NCBI RefSeq assembly: GCF_022810305.1
Contig: NZ_JALGQH010000021.1
Location: 43,162-107,161, forward strand
Reading direction: 5' to 3'
DNA: 64,000 nucleotides
DNA from: Rhodococcus sp. ARC_M6
Lineage (GTDB): Bacteria; Actinomycetota; Actinomycetes; Mycobacteriales; Mycobacteriaceae
The notes beneath the pieces were generated by a model, which was given only the letters and a program-made list of their open reading frames with translations, did no database searches and was not told where the DNA came from. This document shows, piece by piece, positions 36,150-45,043 of the stretch. Made by a program: the position numbers and the translations under genes. Numbering within the stretch: the stretch's first letter is position 1; each line of letters starts with the position of its first letter.

Positions 36150-37943
36150 ATGACGGCCATCATTCCCGAACCCACCTCGACGGCAGACCGTGACGGTCTG
36201 GTCGAGATGGCCTGGGACCCCATCACACGAATTGTCGGAAGCCTCGGCATCTACACCAAGATCGACTTCGCCAATCGTGAAGTCGTGGAATGCCACAGCA
36301 CGTCGTCGATCTTCCGCGGATATTCCCTGTTCATGAAGGGAAAAGATCCGCGTGACGCGCACTTCATCACCAGCCGTATCTGCGGGATCTGCGGTGATAA
36401 CCACGCGACGTGCTCGTGCTACACGCAGAACATGGCGTACGGAGTCAAGCCTCCCCACCTAGGCGAGTGGATTGTCAATCTCGGTGAGGCTGCGGAATAC
36501 ATGTTCGACCACAACATCTTTCAAGAGAATCTTGTGGCGGTCGACTACTGCGAGAAGATGGTGTCCGAGACCAATCCTGGCGTCCTGGCACAGGCCGAGA
36601 ACACTCGCTGCCGCCATGAGGATCAGCACGGATACCGCACGATCGCCGACATCATGCGCACGCTCAATCCCTTCACCGGTGAATTTTACCGTGAGGCACT
36701 TCAGGTTTCGCGTTCTACCCGTGAAATGTTCTGTCTGATGGAAGGGCGTCACGTCCACCCGTCGACTCTCTACCCGGGCGGAGTCGGAACCGTCGCAACC
36801 ATTCAGTTGATGACGGATTACATGACGCGGTTGATGCGGTACGTGGAGTTCATGAAGAAAGTTGTGCCCATGCACGACGATCTGTTCGATTTCTTCTACG
36901 AAGCTCTCCCCGGATACGACAAGGTCGGTCTGCGTCGAACGTTGCTCGGCTGCTGGGGGTCTTTCCAGGATCCGGAGTACTGCAATTTTGCATACAAGGA
37001 CATGACCGAGTGGGGACGGAAGATGTTTGTCACCCCCGGTGTTGTTGTCGACGGCAAACTGGTGACCACGGATCTCGTGGATATCAACCTCGGAATCCGG
37101 ATCATGCTGGGCTCTTCGTACTACGAGGACTGGAAAGACCAGGAAATGTTCGTCACGACCGATCCGCTCGGGAATCCGGTGGATCGGCGTCACCCGTGGA
37201 ATCAGCACACCAACCCACACCCGCAGAAGCGCGACCTCGAGGACAAGTACAGCTGGGTGATGTCGCCGCGTTGGTTCGACGGCCAGGACAACCTTGCACT
37301 CGACACGGGCGGCGGCGCGCTCGCCCGGTTGTGGAGCACAGCTCTGGCGGGGCTGGTCGATATCGGCTACGTGAAGTCGACAGGGCACAGCGTGCAGATC
37401 AATCTGCCGAAGACGGCGTTGAAGGGTCCGGTGTCGCTCGAGTGGCACATCCCCGAATATGGCAGCAACACCCTCGAAAGAAATCGGGCACGTACCTATT
37501 TCCAGGCATATGCTGCGGCGTCAGCCCTGCATTTTGCCGAGAAGGCCCTGGTGGAGATTCGCGCGGGCCGGACCAAGACGTGGGAATCCTTCGAGGTGCC
37601 CGACGAAGGCATCGGTTGCGGATTCACCGAAGCTGTACGCGGAGTTCTCTCGCACCACATGGTGATTCGCGACGGCAAGATCGCGAACTACCATCCGTAT
37701 CCGCCGACGCCCTGGAACGCGAGTCCGCGCGACAGCGAAGGCACCCCGGGTCCGTACGAGGATGCCGTGCAGGGGCAGCCGATCTTCGAGGAGAATGATC
37801 GCGAGCACTTCAAGGGCATCGACATCATGCGCACCGTCCGCAGCTTCGATCCGTGCCTTCCCTGTGGCGTGCACATGTATCTCGGCGGCGGCAAGACCAT
37901 CGAGAAGTTGCATTCACCGACGCAGTCCGTGACGGGGGAGTAG
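36150..37943 (+). CDS. hhyL: [NiFe]-hydrogenase large subunit, group 1h
   Basis: The 597-residue catalytic subunit, splitting H2 at a Ni-Fe(CN)2CO centre. The L1 motif RICGICGDNHATCS gives C78 and C81; the L2 motif DPCLPCGVH gives C569 and C572. A 22-residue extension after H575 is the typical peptide removed by the maturation protease once nickel is in place, which fits the endopeptidase gene at 41.6 kb. Length and motifs match the high-affinity actinobacterial subgroup that can oxidise trace H2. The gene is 51 bases after hhyS, and the next gene begins 3 bases after its stop. Confidence 0.95.
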   Translation: MTAIIPEPTSTADRDGLVEMAWDPITRIVGSLGIYTKIDFANREVVECHSTSSIFRGYSLFMKGKDPRDAHFITSRICGICGDNHATCSCYTQNMAYGVKPPHLGEWIVNLGEAAEYMFDHNIFQENLVAVDYCEKMVSETNPGVLAQAENTRCRHEDQHGYRTIADIMRTLNPFTGEFYREALQVSRSTREMFCLMEGRHVHPSTLYPGGVGTVATIQLMTDYMTRLMRYVEFMKKVVPMHDDLFDFFYEALPGYDKVGLRRTLLGCWGSFQDPEYCNFAYKDMTEWGRKMFVTPGVVVDGKLVTTDLVDINLGIRIMLGSSYYEDWKDQEMFVTTDPLGNPVDRRHPWNQHTNPHPQKRDLEDKYSWVMSPRWFDGQDNLALDTGGGALARLWSTALAGLVDIGYVKSTGHSVQINLPKTALKGPVSLEWHIPEYGSNTLERNRARTYFQAYAAASALHFAEKALVEIRAGRTKTWESFEVPDEGIGCGFTEAVRGVLSHHMVIRDGKIANYHPYPPTPWNASPRDSEGTPGPYEDAVQGQPIFEENDREHFKGIDIMRTVRSFDPCLPCGVHMYLGGGKTIEKLHSPTQSVTGE

Positions 37944-37946
37944 CCG

Positions 37947-38864
37947 ATGGACCACGAGATGCCTGCAGATTACTGGCGCGGCGCGGGTGACCGTATCGAG
38001 ACCTTGTTGCAGAGTAGCGCCGGCGGCGGACCCGTAGCGCGGGATCGTGCCGAGCAATTGGTGCGCGAGGTCGTGCAATTGTACGGCGCTGCGCTCGAAC
38101 GGGCTGTGCAGCTTGCAGATCCGGAGATGGTCGAGAAAATGGTGCGCGACGATCTGATCTCGAGCCTGATGCTGGTCCACGGGTTACACCCCCACGACGT
38201 CGAAACCCGTGTCCGAACCGCGCTGGACAGCGTGCGTCCATACCTCGGATCGCATGGCGGGGACGTCGAATTGATCGAAGTGTCCGGTGGCGTCGTTCGT
38301 TTGCGACTTCTGGGCAGTTGCAACAGTTGCCCGTCCTCGTCGGTGACCCTCGAGTCGGCGGTGCAGGATGCCGTTCAGTCCGCAGCGCCGGAGACGACGG
38401 GAATCGAAGTCGAGACGCCGACCGAGCACGCGCCGAAAGCCGGTGTGATTTCGGTGGAATCTCTTTTTTCGCATGTCCACCGCGATACCGGCAGCCAGTG
38501 GGTCAGCGTTCCGGAGTTCGCCGAGGTCGCTGCCGGTGAAGTTGCAGGCTTCCGGATCGGCGGCGTGGATCTGCTGGTGTGCCGATCCGGTGACGACCTG
38601 TACGCGTACCACGATCACTGTCCGGCGTGTGAACGCTCGTTGGCCGGAGCCGTACTGGAACGCGTGATGGGGCGGTCCACACGCAATGCGGCTGTGTTGA
38701 CCTGCCCCCATTGCGCCGCTCACTACGATGTCCGAGGTGCCGGAGCGAGAGTCGACGCCGGCGCTGAGCATCTTGCACCGTTGCCCATCCTGACCCGTGA
38801 CGGCGCGCTGTCGGTAGCGGTGCCGATCGACTCCGTTGCAGGGTCTCAGGTTCCGGTGATGTAG
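37947..38864 (+). CDS. hhyE: NFU-Rieske-like iron-sulfur protein of the hydrogenase operon (HhyE-like)
   Basis: A 305-residue fusion. Residues about 85-145 form a NifU C-terminal (NFU) domain with SHGGDVELIEV and C125-x2-C128 (LGSCNSCPS), able to carry an Fe-S cluster. Residues about 180-290 resemble a Rieske fold, but the ligands are unusual: HDHC225-P-A-C228 and C253-P-H-C256-A-A-H259. By position this corresponds to the HhyE/HucE-type protein that mycobacterial work found necessary for these hydrogenases, probably relaying electrons to the respiratory chain. The start is 3 bases after hhyL. The electron-relay role is inference. Confidence 0.8.
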   Translation: MDHEMPADYWRGAGDRIETLLQSSAGGGPVARDRAEQLVREVVQLYGAALERAVQLADPEMVEKMVRDDLISSLMLVHGLHPHDVETRVRTALDSVRPYLGSHGGDVELIEVSGGVVRLRLLGSCNSCPSSSVTLESAVQDAVQSAAPETTGIEVETPTEHAPKAGVISVESLFSHVHRDTGSQWVSVPEFAEVAAGEVAGFRIGGVDLLVCRSGDDLYAYHDHCPACERSLAGAVLERVMGRSTRNAAVLTCPHCAAHYDVRGAGARVDAGAEHLAPLPILTRDGALSVAVPIDSVAGSQVPVM

Positions 38865-39502
38865 TGGCGAAATCTACAGTGGGAGAGGTTCTCACACAAA
38901 TAGCGTCGGCGCGCCCGGTATCGACTGGGCCGCGATGCGAGATGTGCGCCGTCGATATCGGCGACGAGCATCAACATGTAGTCGACGTCCAGGTGCGCAG
39001 TCTCCTGTGCGTCTGTCGGCCCTGCTATCTGTTGTTCGCACCGGTGGACGCGGATCTCCGATACAAAGCGGTCCCGGACCGATACCTTGAGCTGGCCGAA
39101 TTCGAATTGGGACCGGGCCGATGGGAATCGTTGGAGATTCCGGTAGGTCTGGCGTTCTTCTTCCGAAATTCGTTGCTGGAGCGATTCATCGCGTTCTATC
39201 CCGGTCCGGCTGGGGCCACGGAATCCGAACTGCCCATCGACGCTTTCGAGACCGTCCTGCGCGAGAACCCGATCCTGCGCGAGGTGAGGTCGGACGTCGA
39301 GGCGCTGATCGTCCACATCGTTCCGGGTGAGCAGGTACCGAGATGCTTCATTGTGCCGATCGACGCGTGCTACGAGTTGGTGGGGCGATTGCGCACGGTC
39401 TGGCGGGGATTCGACGGTGGCCAGGACGCGAAGCGTGAGGTATCACAGTTCTTCGAGTGTGTGCAGTTGCGCAGTACTGTCGTATCAGGTGAGCGGCAGT
39501 GA
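38864..39502 (+). CDS. DUF5947-type hydrogenase-operon protein
   Basis: A 212-residue protein with a cysteine-rich start (GPRCEMCAVDIGDEHQHVVD, then LLCVCRPCYLLF), giving two CxxC-like pairs that could bind zinc or an Fe-S cluster. The remainder looks like mixed alpha/beta (PVGLAFFFRNSLLERFIAFYPGPAG). I match it to the DUF5947 family, which is found with group 1h hydrogenases; the function is unknown. It begins with a GTG that overlaps the hhyE stop (TAGTG) and ends in a 4-base overlap with the next gene. Coupling suggests a dedicated assembly or electron-transfer role. Confidence 0.72.
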   Translation: MAKSTVGEVLTQIASARPVSTGPRCEMCAVDIGDEHQHVVDVQVRSLLCVCRPCYLLFAPVDADLRYKAVPDRYLELAEFELGPGRWESLEIPVGLAFFFRNSLLERFIAFYPGPAGATESELPIDAFETVLRENPILREVRSDVEALIVHIVPGEQVPRCFIVPIDACYELVGRLRTVWRGFDGGQDAKREVSQFFECVQLRSTVVSGERQ

Positions 39503-40137
39503 CCGCCCTCGAATTCTCGGTTGTGGACGTCGTCGTAGATCCGTATTCGGTGACGCCGAACCTCACTGTGCGGTTGCGCATCTCGGAATCCACCGGTGCT
39601 CATGTTCGGGCCCTGGCGTTGCGGGCGCAGATTCGCATCGAGCCGCATCGTCGGCCGTACACGGAGTTGGAGGAAGAAGCTCTGTTGGATCTATTCGGCC
39701 GAAGGGAACGGTGGTCCAGCACCTTACGGACCTTCCTCTGGATGGAGTGCTCGACAGTGGTGCAGGGCTTCGACGGCGTTACCGTCGCACACCTACCCAT
39801 GCCGTGCACCTACGACGTTGCGGTGACGGCATCGAAGTACATGCACGCGCTTGCCGGTGGGACAGTGCCGGTGGTCCTGTTGCTGAGCGGAACCGTTTTC
39901 ACAGACGGTAATCGAGGATTTTCGGTCGAGCAGATTCCCTGGGACAGGTCGGCGTCGTACGACATTCCGGTGGCGACGTGGAAACAGTTGATCGAGACGC
40001 ATTACCCGGGCTCCGGCTGGGTACGCCTTGATCACGACACCATCGCCGAGCTTGCCCGATTCAAGGCTGCTCACGGGCTCACCGACATGGAATCTGCAGT
40101 GCGGGAGCTACTTTCCGGAAGTGAGGTCGCGACATGA
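39499..40137 (+). CDS. DUF6084-type hydrogenase-operon protein
   Basis: A 212-residue protein without cysteine clusters, mostly beta (LEFSVVDVVVDPYSVTPNLTVRLRI) with a short helical C-terminus (IAELARFKAAHGLTDMESA). It matches the DUF6084 family as I recall it, co-occurring with DUF5947 beside high-affinity hydrogenases. No enzyme motif is visible. GTG 39499 overlaps the preceding stop (GTGA), and its own stop overlaps the next ATG. Its function is unknown. Confidence 0.7.
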   Translation: MTALEFSVVDVVVDPYSVTPNLTVRLRISESTGAHVRALALRAQIRIEPHRRPYTELEEEALLDLFGRRERWSSTLRTFLWMECSTVVQGFDGVTVAHLPMPCTYDVAVTASKYMHALAGGTVPVVLLLSGTVFTDGNRGFSVEQIPWDRSASYDIPVATWKQLIETHYPGSGWVRLDHDTIAELARFKAAHGLTDMESAVRELLSGSEVAT

Positions 40138-41519
40138 GCGGAGTCGGTACCGGTCATGACGTCCGGGCGGTTGCCGACGCTGTTCTCTACGAGGGCTATC
40201 TCCTGTACCCGTATCGGGCGACTTCGGGAAAGAACCAGTCGCGCTGGCAGTTCGGAGTTCTCGGTCCACCCGGTGCTGCGGAAGCCGGGGTAGGCGAGGA
40301 ATCGGGGATGTCGGTGCAGTGTGTTCTGGATTCGGATGCAGGCGCCGTGGGTGTGACCTTGAGGTTTTTGCACTTACAGGCACGCACTCTGGAGTGTCCG
40401 GGGCTGCACGGGGAGTGGGTCCCGGTCGACCGTCTCACTTCGGGTGATCGTGAATGGATGTCCTGGGACGAGGCAAGTGAGTGCGAGATCGAGTTAGGTT
40501 CGTGGACACTGACGGAGTTGATGTCGGGGATCGAATTGCCCGTCGAGGTTCCGGCCGGTGTGGAAACCGAACCAGTTCTCGAGTCCGACGGCCGGCAACT
40601 GGGGAGGATGGTTCGGACCCAGTGGGCCCTGTCGGGGCACGTCGAGATTCAGGCGGTGCCGGGCACACACTCTGTGTTGTCGATACGTGTCCAGAACACC
40701 ACTGTGGTCGAGGATGTCGACAAGCGTACGGCGCCCGCCTATTCGATGCTCGGGGCGCATCTCATCCTGGAGTGCGACGCAGCGTCGTTCATATCGCTGT
40801 TCAGTGTGGACGACTCGCAGACACTGATTCAGAATCGGTGTTACCCCGTACTGGCCGGAGTTGAGAACCCCGAGTTGCCGGGTCGCTCGAGCACAGTTCT
40901 GGCGTCGCCGATCATTCTCTACGACTTTCCGGAAATCGCCGAACAGAGTGAGGGCGCGTTGTTCGACTCCACCGAAATCGACGAGATTTTGACGCTTCGC
41001 ATTCTGACGATGACCGACGAGGAGAAAGTCGAAGCAAGAGCTACTGATCCGAAGGCTGCAGCCATCATTGATCGTTGCGAAGGATTGACCCCCGAAGGTC
41101 TTGCGGAATTACACGGAGTTCTCCGCGATCCGCATGTGGGGCAGAGGGATTCATCGGCTTTCATTCCCGAGGTGCCGGATGGTGTCGATTGGTGGACACT
41201 GGAGGCCGACACGAGCGTGAGGCCCCGCACCGACGCGGTGATGATCAGTGGCGTCCGTATCGCCGGTGGCAGCACAGTTCGGCTGCATCCTTCGCGCCGC
41301 GCGGACGCTCAGGACCTGTTCTTCGACGGCCGGATCGCCCACGTTGCCACCATCCATGAAGACGTGGACGGCGACATTCATGTGGGGGTGACGTTGATCG
41401 ACGATCCGGCCGCCGATCTGCATAACTGGTACGGCCGCTATCTGTACTTCGCTCCGGACGAGGTGGAACCGGTGTCTGCGGTGGAGGAGCAGGGTTATCG
41501 AGAGGAGAACGGATCATGA
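40134..41519 (+). CDS. Conserved hydrogenase-operon protein of unknown function
   Basis: A 461-residue protein that I cannot assign to a named family. The N-terminus reads ADAVLYEGYLLYPYRATSGKN, a long beta-rich body follows, and the C-terminal quarter contains RPRTDAVMISGVRIAGGSTVRLHPS and DLHNWYGRYLYFAPDEVEP. The latter resembles segments seen in some hydrogenase-maturation-linked proteins. It has no transmembrane helix and few cysteines. It is coupled by ATGA overlaps to both neighbours, so it very probably serves the hydrogenase, perhaps in assembly of the large complex. Confidence 0.75.
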   Translation: MSGVGTGHDVRAVADAVLYEGYLLYPYRATSGKNQSRWQFGVLGPPGAAEAGVGEESGMSVQCVLDSDAGAVGVTLRFLHLQARTLECPGLHGEWVPVDRLTSGDREWMSWDEASECEIELGSWTLTELMSGIELPVEVPAGVETEPVLESDGRQLGRMVRTQWALSGHVEIQAVPGTHSVLSIRVQNTTVVEDVDKRTAPAYSMLGAHLILECDAASFISLFSVDDSQTLIQNRCYPVLAGVENPELPGRSSTVLASPIILYDFPEIAEQSEGALFDSTEIDEILTLRILTMTDEEKVEARATDPKAAAIIDRCEGLTPEGLAELHGVLRDPHVGQRDSSAFIPEVPDGVDWWTLEADTSVRPRTDAVMISGVRIAGGSTVRLHPSRRADAQDLFFDGRIAHVATIHEDVDGDIHVGVTLIDDPAADLHNWYGRYLYFAPDEVEPVSAVEEQGYREENGS

Positions 41520-41635
41520 GAGGCATGGGAATGTTGTCGACGGTACTTCTCGGCGCAACAGCGATCGCCGCGGCGGTCGTGCTGGTCGTGTCGATGCCGG
41601 ACATTCAGCGGTATCTGCGGATGCGGAAGATGTAG
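41516..41635 (+). CDS. 39-residue single-span membrane protein (DUF6893-like)
   Basis: A tiny ORF with a 4-base overlap (ATGA) to the previous stop and 6 bases before the protease gene. It encodes 39 residues: a start MRGMGML, one hydrophobic helix (about residues 8-25, STVLLGATAIAAAVVLVV) and a basic amphipathic tail PDIQRYLRMRKM. This matches the DUF6893 small-protein type. It could anchor the otherwise signal-less hydrogenase at the membrane; that role is inference. Confidence 0.75.
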   Translation: MRGMGMLSTVLLGATAIAAAVVLVVSMPDIQRYLRMRKM

Positions 41636-41641
41636 TCCCGC

Positions 41642-42130
41642 ATGCGGGTTCTGGTGGCGGGGGTCGGAAACATCTTTCTCGGAGACGACGGCTTCGGGCC
41701 CGAGGTGGTGCGCGTGCTCGAACGCGAAGATCTACCCGCAGGAGTGAGGTTGGTGGATTACGGGATTCGAGGCGTCCATCTGGCTTACGACCTGCTCGAA
41801 CCTTGGGATGCGCTGGTCCTGATCGATGCCTTGCCGCAAACCGAACCACCCGGGCAGATTGAGGTTTTCGAGGTGGACTCCGAAAGTCTCAGCAGTACTC
41901 AAGGATTCGATGCGCACTCGTTGGATCCGACGTCGGTGTTCGGGAGTGTCCGGGCACTCGGCGGAACGCTTCCACGGACCTTTGTCGTCGGGGCACATGC
42001 AGGTTCGGTCGACGAGGGGATCGGCCTCACGCCGGAGCTGAAGAGTTCGGTGGGCGGTGCGGTGTCGGTGGTCTGCGGACTCGTCAGATCGATGGCCGTT
42101 GATGCCGCTACCTCGGGACAGGAGGCGTGA
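41642..42130 (+). CDS. Hydrogenase maturation endopeptidase (HyaD/HybD family)
   Basis: A 162-residue protease that removes the C-terminal peptide of the large subunit after nickel insertion. The N-terminal GVGNIFLGDDGFGPEV motif, with D16, D62 in VLIDALP and H92 in DAHSLDP, matches the three metal ligands of HybD (E16, D62, H93). HhyL has the 22-residue tail it would cut. It starts 6 bases after the 39-codon gene and is followed 3 bases later by hypC. Confidence 0.93.
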   Translation: MRVLVAGVGNIFLGDDGFGPEVVRVLEREDLPAGVRLVDYGIRGVHLAYDLLEPWDALVLIDALPQTEPPGQIEVFEVDSESLSSTQGFDAHSLDPTSVFGSVRALGGTLPRTFVVGAHAGSVDEGIGLTPELKSSVGGAVSVVCGLVRSMAVDAATSGQEA

Positions 42131-42133
42131 GCC

Positions 42134-42391
42134 ATGTGTTTGGGGATCCCTGGACGGGTCGTGCGACTGCTGGAGGGGTACGGCGGGCAACTCGCGCTCG
42201 TCGACGTCGAGGGAGTGGCGCGCAAGGTCAATATCGGAATGCTCGACGAAAATACCGTGTCGGCTGGTGACTGGGTGGTGATCCACATGGGTTTCGCGGT
42301 CGACAAGGTGGACGAGAATGGTGCGGCCGAGGCGATGGCGGGCCTGGAATTGATGGGCCGGGCTCGCGCTGTGACAGAGGTCGACCCATGA
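42134..42391 (+). CDS. hypC: HypC-family hydrogenase maturation chaperone (copy 1)
   Basis: An 85-residue chaperone that carries the Fe(CN)2CO unit with HypD to the large subunit. It begins M-C2-L-G-I-P-G-R-V, with the essential Cys2, and has the HMGFAVDKVDE signature. ATG 42134 is 3 bases after the protease gene; its stop overlaps the hypF ATG. A second hypC lies after hypF. Confidence 0.94.
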   Translation: MCLGIPGRVVRLLEGYGGQLALVDVEGVARKVNIGMLDENTVSAGDWVVIHMGFAVDKVDENGAAEAMAGLELMGRARAVTEVDP

Positions 42392-44709
42392 TCGCCGCCA
42401 GCCGGTTGATCGTGCGTGGGGTGGTTCAGGGCGTCGGATTCCGGCCGTTCGTGTACTCCCTCGCAACAGAATGGGGGTTGGCAGGTTCGGTAGGTAACTC
42501 GACTCGTGGTGTGGTGATAGATCTCGAGGGACAGGACATCGACGTTGCCGAATTCGTGACGGCGCTACAGCTACGGCAACCGCCGTTGGCCCGCATTGAT
42601 TCGGTGGACTACGAACCCGCGCAGCCCTGCGGCCTGTCCGGATTTCGGATCGTCGAGACGGACACCAGTACCGTGGGGCAAACGCTGGCGCCACCCGATG
42701 TGGCGACCTGCGATGACTGCCTGCGCGAGATGACCGACCCGACGAACCGGCGGTTCCGCCATCCGTTCATCACGTGCACACATTGTGGTCCACGCTTCAC
42801 GATTATCACGGCGCTACCGTACGACAGGTCCTCGACAACGATGAATCGCTTCCCGATGTGCGCGAATTGTGCGGCAGAGTATGCGGATCCGGCCGACCGC
42901 AGGTTTCACGCGCAGCCCATCGCGTGCCCAGATTGCGGACCGACCCTGTCGTTTCTCGAATCGTTGGTCGTCAGTTCGTCGGGGGAGTCGGCAGTGCTGG
43001 GGGAGTGCGCACTAGGGAAAGCACGGGAGTATCTGCGGGAAGGAAAGATCATCGCGGTCAAGGGCATCGGTGGATACCACCTGGCTTGTGATGCTCGTAG
43101 CGACTCTGCGGTTCAGGAGTTACGCGCCCGAAAGCACCGGCGCAGCAAACCTTTGGCTGTGATGGTGCGTGACCTGTCGGCCGTGAGTGCGTCGGCGCAG
43201 GTAAGTCCTGCCGAGGCCGCGGCGCTTGTCGATCGGTCACGGCCCATTCTTCTCCTTCGGAAAGCGCAGGGATATGCCCTGGCGCCATCCGTGGCACCCG
43301 GTCTTCCCGACATCGGAATAATGCTGGCCTACAATCCGATTCAGTATTTGCTACTCGGTTTGGTCGGGGATCCGGTCGGTCCGGAGGCATTGGTGATGAC
43401 GTCGGCAAACTTCGGTGGTGAGCCGATCATCTACGACGAGCGCGATCAGGACCGTTTGTTCTCCTTGGCCGACGGCATTCTCACCCATGACCGCCCGATT
43501 CGGATGCCGTGCGACGACAGCGTCCAGCGAGTGGTGGACAAGGAGTTGACTACGGTGCGGCGTTCACGTGGACATACGCCGTTGCCTATCGATCTACCCG
43601 CCACTCTGCCGTTCGATGTGCCCCCGACCCTGGCAGTAGGCGCGGACCTGAAAAACACGTTCTGTCTGGCGCAGGGGGCCTCTGCCTGGCTGAGTCAGCA
43701 CATCGGCGACATGGGCGATCTCGCTGTAATTGACAGCTTCGCGAACTCGGAGTCGCACTTCGAATCGCTCACCGGCGTAGCGCCGATCCAGGTTGCCTGC
43801 GACGAGCATCCAGGGTATCGATCGTCGCGGTGGGCTCGGCAACATGCCGGGCCGCTACCGGTACGTGCAGTTCAACACCATCATGCGCATGTGGCTGCAG
43901 TCATGGGTGAAAATGGTTGTGACGGTGATGAACCCGTTCTCGGTCTGGCTTTCGACGGTACCGGATACGGCGCCGACGGTGCGGTGTGGGGTGGGGAGAT
44001 GTTGTTGGCGACCTATAAGGGTTGTCAGCGTCTCGCACACCTGAAATATGTGCCGTTGCCCGGCGGCGACATCGGCGTCGAACGTCCGTACCGAATGGCG
44101 TTGTCACACTTGTGGAGTGCCGGAATCGACTGGGATCCGGATCTGCCGCCAGTTGTGGCATGTCCGCCGCGGGAACTGGGAGTCCTGCGTCATCAACTCG
44201 AAACCGGATTCGGATGCTCCGACACATCGAGTATGGGCCGGTTGTTCGACGCTGTTTCTTCCCTGATCGGCGTGCGTCACGTTGCCGACTACGAGGCCCA
44301 GGCGGCGATCGAATTGGAGGGGATCTCCCGTGGAATCGTCTGTGGTTCGGAGTGCTACGCCTTCGATCGGATTGACCTTGCGGACAGTGATTCCTGGGTC
44401 GGCGACTCCTCGTCGATGATTCGAGGTGTTGTCCGGGACCATCGCGGCGGAGTGCCGGCCGGCGTTATCGGTGCCCGCTTTCACGAGGCTGTCGCTCAAC
44501 TGGTGCTCGATTGGGCACTGCGGGGGCGTGAGCTTGCCGGTGTCGATGACATTGTGTTGACCGGCGGGGTATTCCAGAACCCACTGCTGCTCTCCCGCTC
44601 GCGAATCCTCCTACGAGAGGCCGGATTCGCGCCGCTGACCAGCCGTGAACTGCCACCCAACGACGGAGGTCTCGCGTACGGCCAAGTGCTGGTGGCGAGT
44701 TCGTCATGA
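42388..44709 (+). CDS. hypF: Carbamoyltransferase HypF
   Basis: A 773-residue enzyme that turns carbamoyl phosphate into a thiocarboxamide on HypE, the source of the cyanide ligands. The acylphosphatase domain starts with VRGVVQGVGFRPF (9-21). Two zinc-finger units follow (CDDCLREM...CTHCG and CANCAAEY...CPDCG). Then come a YrdC-like domain (KGIGGYHLACDA) and a Kae1-like domain with HHHAHVAAVMGE and LGLAFDGTGYG. All expected domains are intact. It is coupled to hypC by ATGA. Confidence 0.97.
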   Translation: MIAASRLIVRGVVQGVGFRPFVYSLATEWGLAGSVGNSTRGVVIDLEGQDIDVAEFVTALQLRQPPLARIDSVDYEPAQPCGLSGFRIVETDTSTVGQTLAPPDVATCDDCLREMTDPTNRRFRHPFITCTHCGPRFTIITALPYDRSSTTMNRFPMCANCAAEYADPADRRFHAQPIACPDCGPTLSFLESLVVSSSGESAVLGECALGKAREYLREGKIIAVKGIGGYHLACDARSDSAVQELRARKHRRSKPLAVMVRDLSAVSASAQVSPAEAAALVDRSRPILLLRKAQGYALAPSVAPGLPDIGIMLAYNPIQYLLLGLVGDPVGPEALVMTSANFGGEPIIYDERDQDRLFSLADGILTHDRPIRMPCDDSVQRVVDKELTTVRRSRGHTPLPIDLPATLPFDVPPTLAVGADLKNTFCLAQGASAWLSQHIGDMGDLAVIDSFANSESHFESLTGVAPIQVACDEHPGYRSSRWARQHAGPLPVRAVQHHHAHVAAVMGENGCDGDEPVLGLAFDGTGYGADGAVWGGEMLLATYKGCQRLAHLKYVPLPGGDIGVERPYRMALSHLWSAGIDWDPDLPPVVACPPRELGVLRHQLETGFGCSDTSSMGRLFDAVSSLIGVRHVADYEAQAAIELEGISRGIVCGSECYAFDRIDLADSDSWVGDSSSMIRGVVRDHRGGVPAGVIGARFHEAVAQLVLDWALRGRELAGVDDIVLTGGVFQNPLLLSRSRILLREAGFAPLTSRELPPNDGGLAYGQVLVASSS

Positions 44710-44725
44710 GATCAGGAGTTGTGCC

Positions 44726-45043
44726 ATGTGCCTAGCAGTGCCGGGACGAATCGAATCCCTGGAGAATCGTGACGGCACACTGATGTCTGTCGTGAACTTC
44801 GGAGGGGTACGTAAGGAAGTGTGCCTGGAGTACATTCCGGGTGCGGAGGTCGGTGAATACGTAGTTGTGCATGTCGGTTTCGCCATTCAGCGGCTGGACG
44901 AGGAATCGGCACAGCGCACCCTGGCGGAGTTCGAGCACCTCGGTGTCCTGGAAGAGGAATTCGGCGACGGGTTCGCTCGTGCTGCTCGCGCCGCAGGCGT
45001 CCAACCTGATGGTGGTATCCAATCGAAGGAGAAGGAATCGTGA
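44726..45043 (+). CDS. hypC: HypC-family hydrogenase maturation chaperone (copy 2)
   Basis: A 105-residue paralogue of the upstream HypC, starting M-C2-L-A-V-P-G-R-I with Cys2 and the [14 protein letters not shown] signature. It is 20 residues longer, with an acidic then Gly/Lys-rich tail. It lies 16 bases after hypF, with AGGAG ahead of the ATG, and its stop overlaps the hypD GTG (GTGA). One HypC usually serves a hydrogenase; the second may replace HybG- or HupK-type partners or act at another step. Confidence 0.92.
   Translation: MCLAVPGRIESLENRDGTLMSVVNFGGVRKEVCLEYIPGAEVGEYVVVHVGFAIQRLDEESAQRTLAEFEHLGVLEEEFGDGFARAARAAGVQPDGGIQSKEKES

Noticed and set aside
36459..37448. 329-codon minus-strand frame opposite hhyL
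   Set aside because: It lies wholly inside the large-subunit gene and encodes no recognisable domain.
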